A stretch of DNA of 64,000 bases from Macrotrachela quadricornifera. Taxonomy: Eukaryota > Rotifera > Eurotatoria > Philodinida > Philodinidae. A model generated the notes under the pieces. The model was given only the letters and a program-made list of their open reading frames with translations, did not search any database and had not been told where the DNA came from. The stretch spans positions 140,447-204,446 of the forward strand of contig JAJEKB010020160.1 in the NCBI GenBank assembly GCA_022393335.1, read 5' to 3'. The position numbers were made by a program, and so were the translations under genes. This document shows, in pieces, positions 12,079 through 24,370 of the stretch (its first letter is position 1; the number at the start of each line of letters is the position of its first letter).

Positions 12079-14375
12079 ATGCAAAATATTCGTCTATTAA
12101 TTACCGCACAACGTTATTCATCAGCTTGGAAAATTAATTACTTATTAAAACGATCTCTTACAATTTCAAATTCAAAATATATTAATACAAAAAATTTGAA
12201 TCTCAATAAGTAAATTTTGCCACAAAAAAAAAAGAATTTTTTTTTTAAATATGTTTATCACTTTAGTTCATCTTTATATCTAGTCGATTTAAATTCTAAA
12301 AATCAATTATTATCATTAACAAAAAATGGTATAACCACTATTCAACAATATCAACCTATTCGATATGCATCATCCGATAGTTTACCTTCACATAAAAAAA
12401 TTAATCTTCCTGCATTATCACCTACTATGGAAACCGGTACATTACGATCATGGTCAAAGCAAGAAGGAGATAAAATTACTGAAGGTAAAAATTAATTATA
12501 AAGAAAAATAATTTATATATATATATATATTGTTTTTCAGGTGATATACTAGCAGAAATTGAAACTGATAAAGCAACATTAGGATTTGAATCAGGTGATG
12601 AAGGATATCTTGCAAAAATTCTTATACCTGGTGGTAGTAAAGATGTACCTGTTGGAAAAGTAAGAAAAAACGAAAATTTAATTATATAATTAATTATCAA
12701 AAATATTTAGTTATGTGCTATTATTGTTGAAAATAAAGAAGATATAGCTGCATTTAAAGATTATAAAGATGATAGTAGTACAACATCAACAAAAACAAAA
12801 TCGTCAGATGAACAGACTACATCAACAGGAAAAACTGAAAAAAAAGAAAAAGAATCATCAAAAAAAGATGATGCAACTAGTAAAACAGAACAACAAACAA
12901 AATCAACTGCGAAAAAAGAAAAAACTACAACAAGTAGTTCAACTAAAGACGATCGAGTTATTGCATCACCTTTTGCTCGAAAACTTGCAGAAGAAAAAGG
13001 CATAGATTTAGAAGTAAATATTTATTCGATTTTCTGTTAATATATATATATATATTTATATATCATATATTATTTAGTCAGTTCAAGGCACAGGTCCAAA
13101 TAGTCGAGTTACTGCTGAAGATGTTGAGAAATTTCTTAAAGAAGGTGGTGTTAAAGCAAAAGTAGATGATAAAAAAGCCAAAGATCAACAAGCAGCTCCA
13201 TCCAAAGGAGTTAAAAGAGAGAAAGAAACAGCAGCACGTACTGGTGGTTATAATGATCAACAAATATCAGACTTAATAGCTGTAAGTAACATACAAAGAA
13301 TATTTTTAATAATTTCTCAATTTATTAAAATTTTTTTTCTTTATCTTATAGGAAAATGCTCGTCGTGCAGCAGAATCAAAGAGTACAATACCTCATTATT
13401 ATCTAACTATTGAAGTTGATATAAATGAAATAAATAAGTATGTTTATATTAAAATTGATTTTTCTTCAAATAAATATATTCTTAGATTACGTGGAAAACT
13501 TAATGAAATGACAGCATCAAAATCAAAAGATAAATCCCAAGGTATTACAATAAATGATTTTATTATAAAAGCTGCTGCACTTGCATGTAAAAAACGACCT
13601 GAAACAAATAGTATTTGGATGGAAAAATCTATTCGACAGTAAAAAATTTTTTTAAATTATTTAATTTTTTTTTCTATTTTAAATATATATTAGATATGAA
13701 ACTGTTGATATTAATATAGCAATCAATACAGATGCTGGTATTGTTATGACACCAATTATATATAATGTTGATCAAAAGGTAGAATTTGAATTAGGCGAAT
13801 TTAAAAAGTTCATTTTAAATACCTATAGTACATTACCATTGAAAATAATTTAGGGTCTTTCGACAATAAATAAAGAATTATTCCAATTAAATGAAAAAGC
13901 AAATAATGGAAAATTAAGTAACAATGAAGTTGAAGTAAATAAACAAAAAAAAAAAACGTTTTTTTTTTTAATGAAAATCATATAATATTAAATTTTAGAT
14001 GGGAACATTTACAATTTCCAATTTAGGAATGTATGGTGTAACTAATTTTAGTGCTGTTATATATCCTCAACAAGTAAATTTTTAATTTATAGAATAAATT
14101 TATATTTTATTATGGTTCTTTTTTTAAGTCGGCTATTTTGGCTATTGGTGGTACGGAAACAAGAATTTTACCTGCGCCAGATTCACCAAAAGGGTAAATA
14201 TCTATTATTTTTTATTAATCAATAATTTTGATTTTTTTTGAATAGTTTTCGACAATCATCAATTCTTAATGTAACATTAGCATGTGATCATCGTGTTATC
14301 GATGGTGCTATTGGTGCACAATGGTTACAAGAATTTAAACAATTCCTTGAAAATCCAGGATCTATGATTTTATAA
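12079..14375 (+). CDS. DLAT: Dihydrolipoyl acetyltransferase, E2 of the pyruvate dehydrogenase complex
   Basis: Twelve exons (12079-12209, 12267-12484, 12541-12659, 12711-13013, 13078-13281, 13352-13437, 13486-13638, 13694-13778, 13854-13934, 13999-14073, 14129-14193, 14246-14375) give 549 aa with all phases matching. Order: basic mitochondrial presequence; one lipoyl domain with the lipoyl-lysine motif ETDKA (Lys127); a long Ser/Thr/Lys-rich linker; the peripheral subunit-binding domain ([13 protein letters not shown], then [13 protein letters not shown]); and the catalytic domain with the DHRVIDG active-site motif near the C terminus. The intact DHR excludes the non-catalytic PDHX. Mammalian DLAT has two lipoyl domains, this has one. 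It acetylates CoA in the mitochondrial matrix. AATAAA-like signal near 14547. Confidence 0.95.
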
Positions 14376-14642
14376 ACATTTTTAGATTATATTTGTCTTT
14401 ATTTATTGTCTGTGCCTACCTATGCACCTTTTATTAATCATAAATTCTAGCCTAGTTTTGTGATATATCTATCCTATTATGTATGTGGAGTATTGTCATT
14501 TTGTTTTTTTTTGCTAAGTTTTATTTTAATAGGTTATTCAGACAATAAAGATATATCAAAATAATTTTTTATTAATGAAAGTTTATTATAAAAAAAAAAT
14601 GAATATTTTTAGATTTAATTTGTTTATTTAAAAATTAAAAAA

Positions 14643-15239
14643 ATGTCTGCGAGTAATATCTCGCGTACAGTTTACTCAAAAATACGCCCATTATTAACGG
14701 CACGTGTTGATTCACGACGTATTTTAACAAGTAATTATCATGAAAAAGTAATTGATCATTATGAAAATCCACGTAATGTTGGTTCATTTGATAAAACGGA
14801 TACAGATGTTGGTACTGGTCTTGTTGGAGCACCAGCTTGTGGTGATGTAATGAAATTACAAGTAAGATTACATATATATTGTATTTATTTATTTATTTAT
14901 TTTATTTAATAGATAAAAGTTGATAAAAATGGAAAAATTATTGATGCAAAATTTAAAACATTTGGTTGTGGTTCAGCTATTGCTTCATCATCATTAGCTA
15001 CAGAATGGATTAAAGGAAAATCCGTTAATGAAGCAACTACAATAAAAAATCAAGATATTGCAAAAGAATTATGTTTACCACCAGTTAAACTTCATTGTTC
15101 AAGTAATAAAAACAAAAAGATTCATTTGAATTATTATTTAATTTTTTTTGTTTATTTAGTGCTTGCTGAAGATGCAATTAAAGCAGCGATCAATGATTAT
15201 AATACAAAAAAAGATAAACAACAAAAACAGAATGGTTAA
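14643..15239 (+). CDS. ISCU: Iron-sulfur cluster assembly scaffold ISCU
   Basis: Exons 14643-14861, 14913-15102 and 15160-15239 give 162 aa. A mitochondrial-type N terminus is followed by YHEKVIDHYENPRNVGS, the first ligand motif GAPACGD, the second FGCGSAIASSS, and the third in LPPVKLHCSMLAED. The three Cys, the Asp after the first Cys and the His before the last Cys are the known Fe-S ligands. LPPVK is the docking motif for the Hsp70 chaperone. The protein accepts sulfur from NFS1 and builds [2Fe-2S] clusters. It lies 267 nt after the E2 gene, whose partner lipoate is itself made by an Fe-S enzyme. No functional link beyond proximity can be claimed. Confidence 0.96.
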
Positions 15240-15823
15240 TGCACAAAAATGAATAATAAAAACATTGTTTGTTTTTTTCTCTTCAAATATGTACAGTGAT
15301 CTGTTTATTTGAGTTTGTTCTTTTTTTGTTATCTATCCAAGCAACATTGAATTTTTTTTCTTCTATTGATTCACGATAGATGTCCACTAGAATCCACGAA
15401 GAGATTTATAGACATTTAGAAAATGTCTATTGATCTCATCTATTTTTTGATTAATAAACAAGCGATTATTGAATAATATTCGTTTTTTAATTTAGATTAA
15501 ACTAATATGAAATAAATGATAAGATTTTTATAAGAATATTTACTAATTTGTGCTTGCCTGGATTTGTTCCCAAAATCTCTTTAAAAATTCATATCTTAGA
15601 AACAAGGGCGCAAATCTCTTCAAGCTTTTTCATATTTCATCGAAGTCTACTTCTAGTCGAACGATAAGGGCTAAACTCATTGAACATCTCAAGAGTTTCT
15701 CTCATTATTACATCTTTTAGAGTCATAAGAAACAGTTGATGGCCCAACCTGATTGAATAAAGTTCTAACTATGTTGTAGACAAAATTTGATTTTAGCGAA
15801 ATATTCATAAAACTATTTTAGAT
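15240..15823. other. Intergenic spacer, nothing coding seen
   Basis: Carries the ISCU 3' flank (AATAATAAA near 15254) and the region upstream of the REV7 gene. No repeat or conserved frame recognised. Confidence 0.45.
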
Positions 15824-16524
15824 ATGCGTATTGTAGAAAAACAACTTCGTGATGAAATAAATAATCGTTGTATTGAATTTCTTGATGTTATTATTAATTT
15901 TATTCTTTATATTGAACAAATATATTCTAATGGTTTGATAAATCATTTTTTTTTTGTCTATTCAATATCTTCTTTTTTTGTTTATTTTAAATAGATATAT
16001 TTGAAAAACGTTTAAAATATAATCAAATTGTATATGAATGTCAAGATAATGATGTACAAAATTATATATCAGATTTTCTTAATCAAATTAAATCATTACT
16101 TCGTAAACAATTAATTGATCAAATAGGTTTTATTATTACAACAAATAATGAAAATGATATTCTTCGTCGATATTTAATTGAATTACATTCAGTTATTGAA
16201 CATTCATCAAATACAATTCATACAAATGGAAATTATTTACTTGCTGAACTAGATTCAATATTTTCATCATGTATTATTGAATTAATGCGTCAAATACCAA
16301 TTAGTCCAGTCGAATTATCAACAGAAAATAATGATCAAATTCGTTGGAAATTACAAATACGTTTATGTCATCATGGAAATAATAAATTTGAAGTTGAGGA
16401 AACATTTTATGAACAATTTAAATTAATAGATAATACACAAATACCATTAAGACAAATAAAATCTGTTCATTCTCAAAGACTTAATATTCAATTAATGTGT
16501 CAAGATAAGAAAGAAAATGAATAA
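15824..16524 (+). CDS. MAD2L2: HORMA-domain protein REV7 / MAD2L2
   Basis: Exon 15824-15932 and exon 15995-16524 join in phase 1 to 212 aa; human REV7 has 211 aa. The N terminus (CIEFLDVIINFILYIEQIYS, then FEKRLKYNQIVYEC) aligns with the REV7 HORMA start. The C terminus keeps the PLRQIKSVHSQRLNIQLM block corresponding to the human PLKTMTSDILKMQLY safety-belt region. REV7 is the accessory subunit of translesion polymerase zeta and part of shieldin/APC-C regulation. In an animal known for heavy DNA repair this is a plausible player, but nothing here is unusual for the family. Confidence 0.9.
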
Positions 16525-16860
16525 AATTGTTTGTTTTTTCTTTTGATTAATATTATTTAATTTAACGATACTCTATATCAAATACACCTAATGTTTGAAG
16601 ATAGGACATTCTATATGTTTTTTTTTACTATTAATTCCAATAGAAGAAGTAAAAGTTTATCACGAAATTGATCAAGACTGCAATTATATTCATTTCACAA
16701 AAAAAAATACGTTTGTAGATTAACGACATCGCGGTTTTTGCTTTAAAAGCGACATCTATTGATCATAAATCCTATTGCTGTTCTGTAATCTATTAAATTC
16801 CAACTTCAGTTGATTTATTTGTTTGTCGTTTTTAAGTACATTTAACTTTTGCGGGATAGT

Positions 16861-17018
16861 AATGATCGACAGAACGCGAAGCCGAAGACCGAAGAAATTC
16901 GAATGGTTTGATTAGTAACGATAGGTATCGCTCGATACAAAATTTCATAATAACCAATCAAATGATTGAAATTTCTTTGATGTTAGACTTCGACTTCGGT
17001 CGATTATTAATTACTACC
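16861..17018. repeat. Short foldback MITE upstream of TOLLIP
   Basis: About 65 bp at the left (AATGATCGACAGAACGCGAAG onwards, first 20 being AATGATCGACAGAACGCGAA) recur inverted at 16951-17018 with a spacer of roughly 30 nt. Shared blocks include AAGAAATT and TTTGATT. It ends about 155 nt before the TOLLIP start codon, so it sits in the likely promoter. Confidence 0.55.
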
Positions 17019-17172
17019 TACTCTTGTGCAACGATTATAGTCTGAATTTTTTACCTATTTTTGGAACATTCGTTAGAAATAATTGATCAAATATAATTAG
17101 TCAATAATTTTCTGGCTAATGAAACCTGTTTCTTCTTCATATAGTTAAAAAGTCTTTCAAAATATAGATTTT

Positions 17173-20100
17173 ATGGCTTCGGCAGCAGCATCTTCAAATC
17201 ATGTACAATCTAGTAATGATGACACAGTTTCAAAATTTAGCGATTATCGATCTCGAGTATATTTATTAATTTTTTTTATAATTAATATCTAAATTTTTTT
17301 ATTGTATGTAGGTGATGCTTGGTGATCTTCCATCCGACTTTCTTCGTATACAACCTATAGAATCACAAATTTATGATCCATTTTCTGTTCAACAGGAACA
17401 TTATGAAAATCCAAATTTTCTTGGTTATTTTACTTTAACTATTGCTGAAGTAATTATTTATCTATTGTAATAATACAATTTTTATCATTCTTTTTATTTT
17501 TATTAGGCTAAATTAATAAAAAATTCAGGACCTTTAGGTTTTCTTCGAATGGATCCATATGTTCGTTTTCAATTTGGTCATATTTCTCATGAAACTCCAA
17601 CAGCTTCTGGTGGTGGTAAAAATCCACAATGGAAAGTATCATATCGAATGTAAGAAAAATTATTAAACTAAAAAAAAAAAAAGCGAAAAATTTAATTCAT
17701 TTTATTCTATTTATAGAAATTTATTTAAAGGAATGGATAGAATTCATATGGAAATATTTGATCAAGTAAATTTTCTTTTTTATTTTTAATAATAAAAAAA
17801 ACTATTTTTAATTTATATGAAAATATATTTTAGCGTAGTTTTACAGAAGATAGTTTTATTGGAGAATGTGATATAGAAATTCCAAATGAAGTTTTAGAAG
17901 GTCAAGCATATCAACATTGGTATCCATTAATTGGACGGGATGGAAATATAAATGAAAATCAAGGAGATATTCTTGTTATAATGAGTTTTATGGTAAATAT
18001 TCGGATAAATTTTGTAATGAATGTGAAGATATGAAAGAATGATTGAAAAAAGATATTAAAGTTTATTTTTTAGTAGCCACAAAGAATGAGAGTGTTTCAA
18101 GATATTATTTTCAAATCGAGTAGCAAGTGTTTTTAGACGAACTTCAAGAGCCAAAAATCGCCTTGTTATTCTTCTTTTTTTAAAGAGTATCCATAAAGTT
18201 CCAAAATTTTTAGATAAGATCTTCGTATTCTTTTGTTGAATCAACTGTTCTACTCTGATAACATTATAGCAAGAAACAATAATATTAATTAAACAATGAG
18301 AGTAAGAGAATAATTTCATTCTATTATTGGAAGTAAAGAAAAAGAATACAGTTAAGTCAAAAAAAAACATCCGTCATATTACAATTCATTAAGTGTAGGA
18401 ATGAAGCAAAACCAGTTGATATCATCCTTACATACGACTGAAGAATAGTATAACATTTCCTAGATTTTTCTTTTCAATATTTTTTTTCAGAATTTTTTTC
18501 GAGATTATTTGATATAATCTCAGAGTTAAGTGAACGTAATTATTTTTTAAATAACTTTTGATCGGCTAAGGCTATTGAGCTTGGGATTGCGTAGTTGGAA
18601 AGAACGGACTTCGAAACATCTTTCTGTACAATTCATTTAAGTCTATAATCACATTTTAACAAGTGTTCATATATAGATATCTGGCTTTCTACTCCCTCTT
18701 TTTTAGTGGTATAACCAGGAAATTTTTACAGAAGGTGAAGAGGAGAAAAACTATTTACAGAGAGGGCATTGCGACCGTGTGCCTGTGCCCTCTCCCCGTG
18801 GTTACGCCACTATTCTTTTTCCTCTTTTTTTCCAGAAAATATTGTATTGGCGTATTTTTTCCTATTTTTTGCAACAATATAAATATCATTACATATACGC
18901 TTTAACCGATGCAAAGAAATGTGGTCGATAAGAAAATTTGGAGGAAACCAAAGGAAAGAGGAAAAAGAAACGGAGTAGGATGACAGTAGATATGTTGTTG
19001 TTATGTTTTTCTAATATTCTAATTGTCCTTATACCAAATTGTAGTCTGAATTCTGCTATGTATATAATAAAATTTTTACATCTTGAATATCATCTTTTTG
19101 ATATTTTTCGTTCAATAAAGTGACTTTGATATGTAATAATTTAAAATGTATACATAGGAGTTTAGACTATAGTTTGTTACAATGACAGTAAGAATGTTGA
19201 AGAAACATGAAAACAGTATACAGATGCATAAATAGTGGTAAAAAAGTGATTATGAGCTCAAATGAATTGTAGTGAAAGACGTCTTGGAGTCTGCTCTTTT
19301 CAATAACATAACCCAAAGCTTGATAGTCTTAGTTGATCAAAAATTGGTCACAGTCACTTAACTCTAAGATGTGCATTACACAGTAGACAATTTCTACAGG
19401 GCATGTGGACATGACTTATTTCATCTTAAAATCTCAGCTTTTTGACAGAAATCCTAGTTTCTACTCTTCAGAAATAATTACTGATGAAAAAAAGTGAAGT
19501 CTAAAAAAAAGAATTTTTTATTAAATAATTCCTGCTGGGAACCCATGCCCTAATTTTATATCAAAAATTTCTTTATTTGAAAAGTTAACAAATCATACAT
19601 TATTCGATGCAGTTCTGTGCGCTAATTTTAAATATGATATTTGTATGGAATAAATACGTTTCTGAATCGAGAAAAATATGAAAAACCATGATTTTTTTAA
19701 AAAAGTCTCCTGTATGGTCTAGGAACATTCTGGCAAAGTTTGAATAAGTTTCAATTTGGGAGCTGGAGGGGACGATTTATTTTACCAACTTTCCGTTTTA
19801 TAAATCGGTAGCAGACATTAGGGAAATTTATGACATATATTGTTTTTGGTTGTCACTTCAGTAGCTTCTATAAAAGAAAATGTGTGTTGTATAGATAGCG
19901 CTATTTTCAGACTGACTTTTAATTAGCTCATTTTATACTGTATTTGAACTTTGTAGTAAAACTTTTGATGCCATTAAGTAGTCCATACTCTGAAGTATAT
20001 CTAGCACTAATTAAATCTTACAAAAGTACAATTTTGATTGTTCGCCTAACATCCATTTGATTGTCCACTATGCATTAGTCTTTGATATTTTTATTCATCT

Positions 20101-20498
20101 AGAAAAATAATATACGTATACTTTTTCGTATAGACAACAAATGAACAGATGAATTTTAATTTAAATAATGATTCTGTATGTATTAATATTGTTGAGTGAA
20201 CCTTCCCTTGATCATAATTACTTTAAAATTTGATTTGATTTAATATTTTTCTTTATTTCTATAGCCTATAATAGCAGATAATCCAAATTTTTCAAGTAGT
20301 CCAACACTATCATCATCATCATCATCTCAATCAAATAGTATTATTGAATCAACACCAATTTATTCACCTGATGATGTACAAACAATTAAAGAAATGTTTC
20401 CTACAATTGATCTTCAAATTATTATTAATTTATTAGATAAATATGGAGGAAATAAAGATATTGTTGTTAATTATCTTTTACAAAATAATATATCGTAA
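17173..20498 (+). CDS. TOLLIP: Toll-interacting protein TOLLIP (C2 plus CUE domains)
   Basis: Exons 17173-17256, 17312-17449, 17507-17649, 17717-17765, 17834-17992 and 20265-20498 give 268 aa; human TOLLIP has 274. The N-terminal VMLGDLPSDFLRIQP block is the TOLLIP signature. Then comes a C2 domain (about 65-185: LTIAEAKLIKNSGPLGFLRM, DPYVRF, ETPTA, KNPQW, GRDG). A Pro/Ser linker and a CUE ubiquitin-binding domain follow (IKEMFPTIDLQIIINLLDKY, GGNKD). TOLLIP binds phosphoinositides and ubiquitin and links endosomal sorting to selective autophagy and innate signalling. The intron between C2 and CUE is 2.27 kb, far longer than its neighbours, because a transposon-like repeat sits in it. Confidence 0.94.
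18520..19367. mobile_element. Non-autonomous DNA transposon with long inverted ends in the TOLLIP intron
   Basis: The left end CAGAGTTAAGTGA (18521 on) recurs inverted at 19355-19367 as TCACTTAACTCTA. Similarity of the two ends extends past 130 bp: TTTTGATC, CTAAG, AGCTT, CATCTTTC, TACAATTCATTT and ATAATCAC appear in the same order in inverted orientation. No transposase frame is present. Ends of the form (C/T)AGAG resemble hAT termini, but I see no 8-bp duplication. Confidence 0.6.
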
Positions 20499-20602
20499 TA
20501 TTTATATTTTATTTTAATGTCAAATTAATCAGATATAAATCATATTTGTATATTGTATGTACTTAGTTGTTAATATAAAAAAACAATCATTTTAGATAAA
20601 AT

Positions 20603-21092
20603 ATGTCTAATTCAAATAAACATCCCGAGTCAAAAACGAACAAAAGTTCAGATGATTTTCAATTGACACAAGCTGATGAATCAAAATTTTGGCGTAAAGT
20701 TAAAGAAGATCCTGTTGTACCTATTGGTTTGTTATGATTTTTTTTTCTTATTATTTTATATTCTAATTAAAATTTTTATTTTTTTTTAAAAGGTATGACA
20801 GGTTTTGGTTTAATTGTACTTGGAGCTATTATTGGTTATAATAGACGAGATCGAACTAAACCTACATCTACTTATTGGTAAGTATAAATCATATTAATAT
20901 ACATAAAAAAAAAATTATTTTACTATTAGGATTCGTACTCGTGTTTATGCCCAAGGATTCGTTGTATCACTTTTAACTGCAGCAGCTATTTATCAAGCAG
21001 TTAAAGGTCGTCCAGAATCACATGATCGCCATGGTTCGAGAAAAGACCACCACCACCATACAGCAACATCTATTGATCATCATCATAAATAA
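20603..21092 (+). CDS. HIG1-domain inner-membrane protein
   Basis: Exons 20603-20726, 20793-20877 and 20930-21092 give 123 aa. The block KFWRKVKEDPVVPIGMTGF is the HIG1 signature. It is followed by a first membrane span, a loop, and RVYAQGFVVSLL with a second span, matching the (I/V)xxRVxAQG pattern of the hypoxia-induced gene 1 family. Members sit in the mitochondrial inner membrane and assist respiratory complex III/IV assembly or supercomplex formation. The C-terminal tail is His-rich (DHHHHTA, DHHHK). Which paralogue (HIGD1 or HIGD2) I cannot say. Confidence 0.88.
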
Positions 21093-23350
21093 CTAAGACA
21101 TTTTTTCTTTTAATCAACCTAACAGTCTTCAATATCCTACTATTTTTTTTTTAGTTTCCACTGGGTACTTCCTTAGGGAATTATGCCTTAAAAATATACT
21201 TTTGCGATTTTATATTTTAAAACAGAATAAAATATAGATAGCTGAACTTATTTTTTTTAATAATAAATAATCATTTAATAAATAAGTGATTGTAATATAT
21301 TCTGTGCCATTTGATCTTCAAGAATGTCGTTCTTTATTTATTAGTTTCTGTTTGGTTATAATCTCTACTCCTAAAATCAGGTTTATACTGGTAATGGTGA
21401 AAAACAAATTTTTTGTTTTCTTTATTCCATACATTTTTAAAAGTTACTTTTCTATCTTCAATTTCTTTCTCCTTTAAATGGGAAAAATAAACAGTATTTT
21501 ATTAGATTTCTTACATCGTTTCAAATATTCTATTAATTTATAATCTTATTTTTATTTTACCTGTATTCATTTCATACAAAATTGAAATTCTACTCAAAAA
21601 AGTGTCCAGTTTCCTGTTGAATCTACTATGATGCTAATAATCATTTTAAACCAAATTTTTTTATATAAAAATTTTCATTAGATAGGACACTAGCGATTGT
21701 TAAAACACTCACAAGTTATTAACTTTAGCGATATATATATATACATAATCAATTCTAGAATACAATGAGAATAATTTTAAATAAATTTATTAATTCTTTA
21801 AAACAATATTTTTTCTTTTATTAACAAAATAAAATATTACATTTGTTTCATAGTTTATATAAAACATAACTAGTAGTGAATATATAACCATCTTTATTAT
21901 ATCCATCGACTATGTAAAATATAATAAATATTCGATGATGAACTTTAAATTGTTCTTCATATAAATCGCAATATAATTCGATATCATTCCATAAATTATA
22001 TGTGCTGACGCCGATTTAATCCATTTGTTAATTAAAAATATTCGTTTATCGTTTCGAGGTTAGATTTTCAGTATTATTTCCATTTTCATTAGTAGATAAC
22101 AGAAAATCATCCCATGGTTGAGCATTGTTTCGTAATAAAATAAATATTAAATTTGACTTTGTTTCATAATAAGACATTTTTTTTCTAATAGATGTATATA
22201 CGTGTATGTCATCTGTTATATATATGATATATTCGTGATGTTGTCGTACCTTTTTATAGGTAAAAGAAAAGTCGAACTCTTTTTTTTGCTCAGGTATGGT
22301 GATAGAGTGGAAAAGCAAGTACAAATAAACTTAAATAACACCGGTATTGAGTAAGTTGTGTTATAGGAATATGGACTTTGACTTTAAAAAGATGTCCACT
22401 TTAGTTTATGAGCATAAATGTATTAATGTAGACTTGAAATTTTATGGTAGAAAGTCTAACTATTGTTTATCGTATAGAATCAGATAGTGCTCTCATAAAT
22501 GTAAAATATTGCGGTAAAAGTAACTTTCTTATAATTCTTTTTTTTTTTATAAGTTCGAAAAGTGCAATATCGTTAATATGAAGTATCAGTTTTATATCAT
22601 ATTCTTGTTGGATATGATGTTATAAATATTTATTCTTCTAACTCGCCATTCTCGACTTACACACGTAGCATAACAAAAGAAAAATGTTTGGTAGATAAAA
22701 GAAAATATAATTCCTACTGTTATCAGTCACTGGTTGTACCAAACTACGTTTTATACTTAATATTTCATTCTTTTCTATTATTGCCTGGATAAAGAAAATA
22801 TCAGATGTTAATAATAAATTAAACTGTTCAATTTTAATTTATTTTTTGTATAGTTAAATGTCTATATATTTCAATTAAATACTAGATTCTACAACAATTA
22901 ATATTTAATATTAGTTCGTATATAGTTATTCAAAAATGAATAGAGAATATTTAAATAAAAATTCCATAGTTGTATTAAGCATTTCACCAAAGCTATATGT
23001 TGAAATTTTGTTGAAAACAGCGAAGAAATCATCTGTCATTACTCATATCATCAGTATCACGATTTATTAATCCCAAATAATCATGCAATTATTAAGTAAT
23101 AATTATGATGATTCATTCTAGTCCTAATACTGGAGTGCAGGACTATAATCACGTTCCGATTCGTAGACAACTGTCATTTATCATCAAAATGAATGCTAAG
23201 TTTGTTTTTTTTGCTATTCAAAAAATTGACCATAAATCGTAAATCAATTGTTGTGAAAATAACCGTAAAACATTTTTTTAATATAATTAATTGATTTCAA
23301 TTTATTTCATTTGTAATGAAAATATGGATAATATTTCAATATGAATAAAT
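21093..23350. other. AT-rich intergenic region, no gene seen
   Basis: 2.2 kb with only short frames lacking motifs (for example 21286-21477 and 22046-22324). AATAAA signals for the HIG1 gene occur near 21227. Nothing else supported. Confidence 0.5.
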
Positions 23351-24370
23351 ATACGGCTTGTCCGCAGGTAACGCACTCACTATTTTGAGAACTTTCCATC
23401 TTAATTTCTCTCGAATAACTAAATATAGAGCTCTGAAATTTGATGTGTAGATGCATGCTGTAAAGCTGTTTGACACCCAAAATTTTCACCTCAACTGACT
23501 TCATGGTCCCCGTTTTACAAGCAAAATACATGTCCGTAACGCACTCACAAAAAAGACCCTCTTTTTTACAGTGTTGCCAAAGATCATTCATGTTCCACAA
23601 ATGCGTACGTTATAATGGCATATGATTCAGAGCAAGTTTGTAGCAGACAGTCTGGACTATCTGTTGAATACAAGGCATCTTCCAAAATGTTGTCCTATTG
23701 TTGAACTACACATCAATTACTGTGGTAACGCACTCACTTTTTTTTATCGAGCCTATTTAAAGTGCTATTTTCACAATCTTCACAAAGAACAGGAGATGAT
23801 CTATCAATGCCAAACTGTAGATTTAACACCAAAATAACTAAGAATATTTTCATTTTTTATCAAAACCAAAACAATGATCGAGATATGGAGGGAGACAACA
23901 GTGCATTTTTGAAGTGATTTTNNNNNNNNNNNNNNNNNNNNNNNNNNNNNNNNNNNNNNNNNNNNNNNNNNNNNNNNNNNNNNNNNNNNNNNNNNNNNNN
24001 NNNNNNNNNNNNNNNNNNNNNNNNNNNNNNNNNNNNNNNNNNNNNNNNNNNNNNNNNNNNNNNNNNNNNNNNNNNNNNNNNNNNNNNNNNNNNNNNNNNN
24101 NNNNNNNNNNNNNNNNNNNNNNNNNNNNNNNNNNNNNNNNNNNNNNNNNNNNNNNNNNNNNNNNNNNNNNNNNNNNNNNNNNNNNNNNNNNNNNNNNNNN
24201 NNNNNNNNNNNNNNNNNNNNNNNNNNNNNNNNNNNNNNNNNNNNNNNNNNNNNNNNNNNNNNNNNNNNNNNNNNNNNNNNNNNNNNNNNNNNNNNNNNNN
24301 NNNNNNNNNNNNNNNNNNNNNGCTCGCTAGTTTAATAATGCTGGTTGACCGTTAGCCGGACAAGCCGTAT
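23351..24370. mobile_element. Inverted-repeat-bounded element, partly unsequenced
   Basis: ATACGGCTTGTCCG at 23351-23364 recurs exactly inverted at 24357-24370 (CGGACAAGCCGTAT). Within the left half the 13-mer GTAACGCACTCAC occurs three times in direct orientation (23368, 23536, 23724). A 97-codon minus-strand and a 71-codon plus-strand frame are present, with no recognisable transposase. Four hundred bases inside are N, so coding capacity cannot be judged. Confidence 0.55.
23922..24321. other. Assembly gap (400 N)
   Basis: Exactly 400 undetermined bases, likely an estimated gap inside the inverted-repeat element. The apparent open frame across it is meaningless. Confidence 0.99.

Noticed and set aside
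12761..13005. Frames of 78-80 codons antisense or shifted in the E2 linker region
   Set aside because: Shadows of the Ser/Thr/Lys-rich linker coding sequence of the E2 gene.
23914..24330. Open frame of 138 codons
   Set aside because: It consists almost entirely of N.
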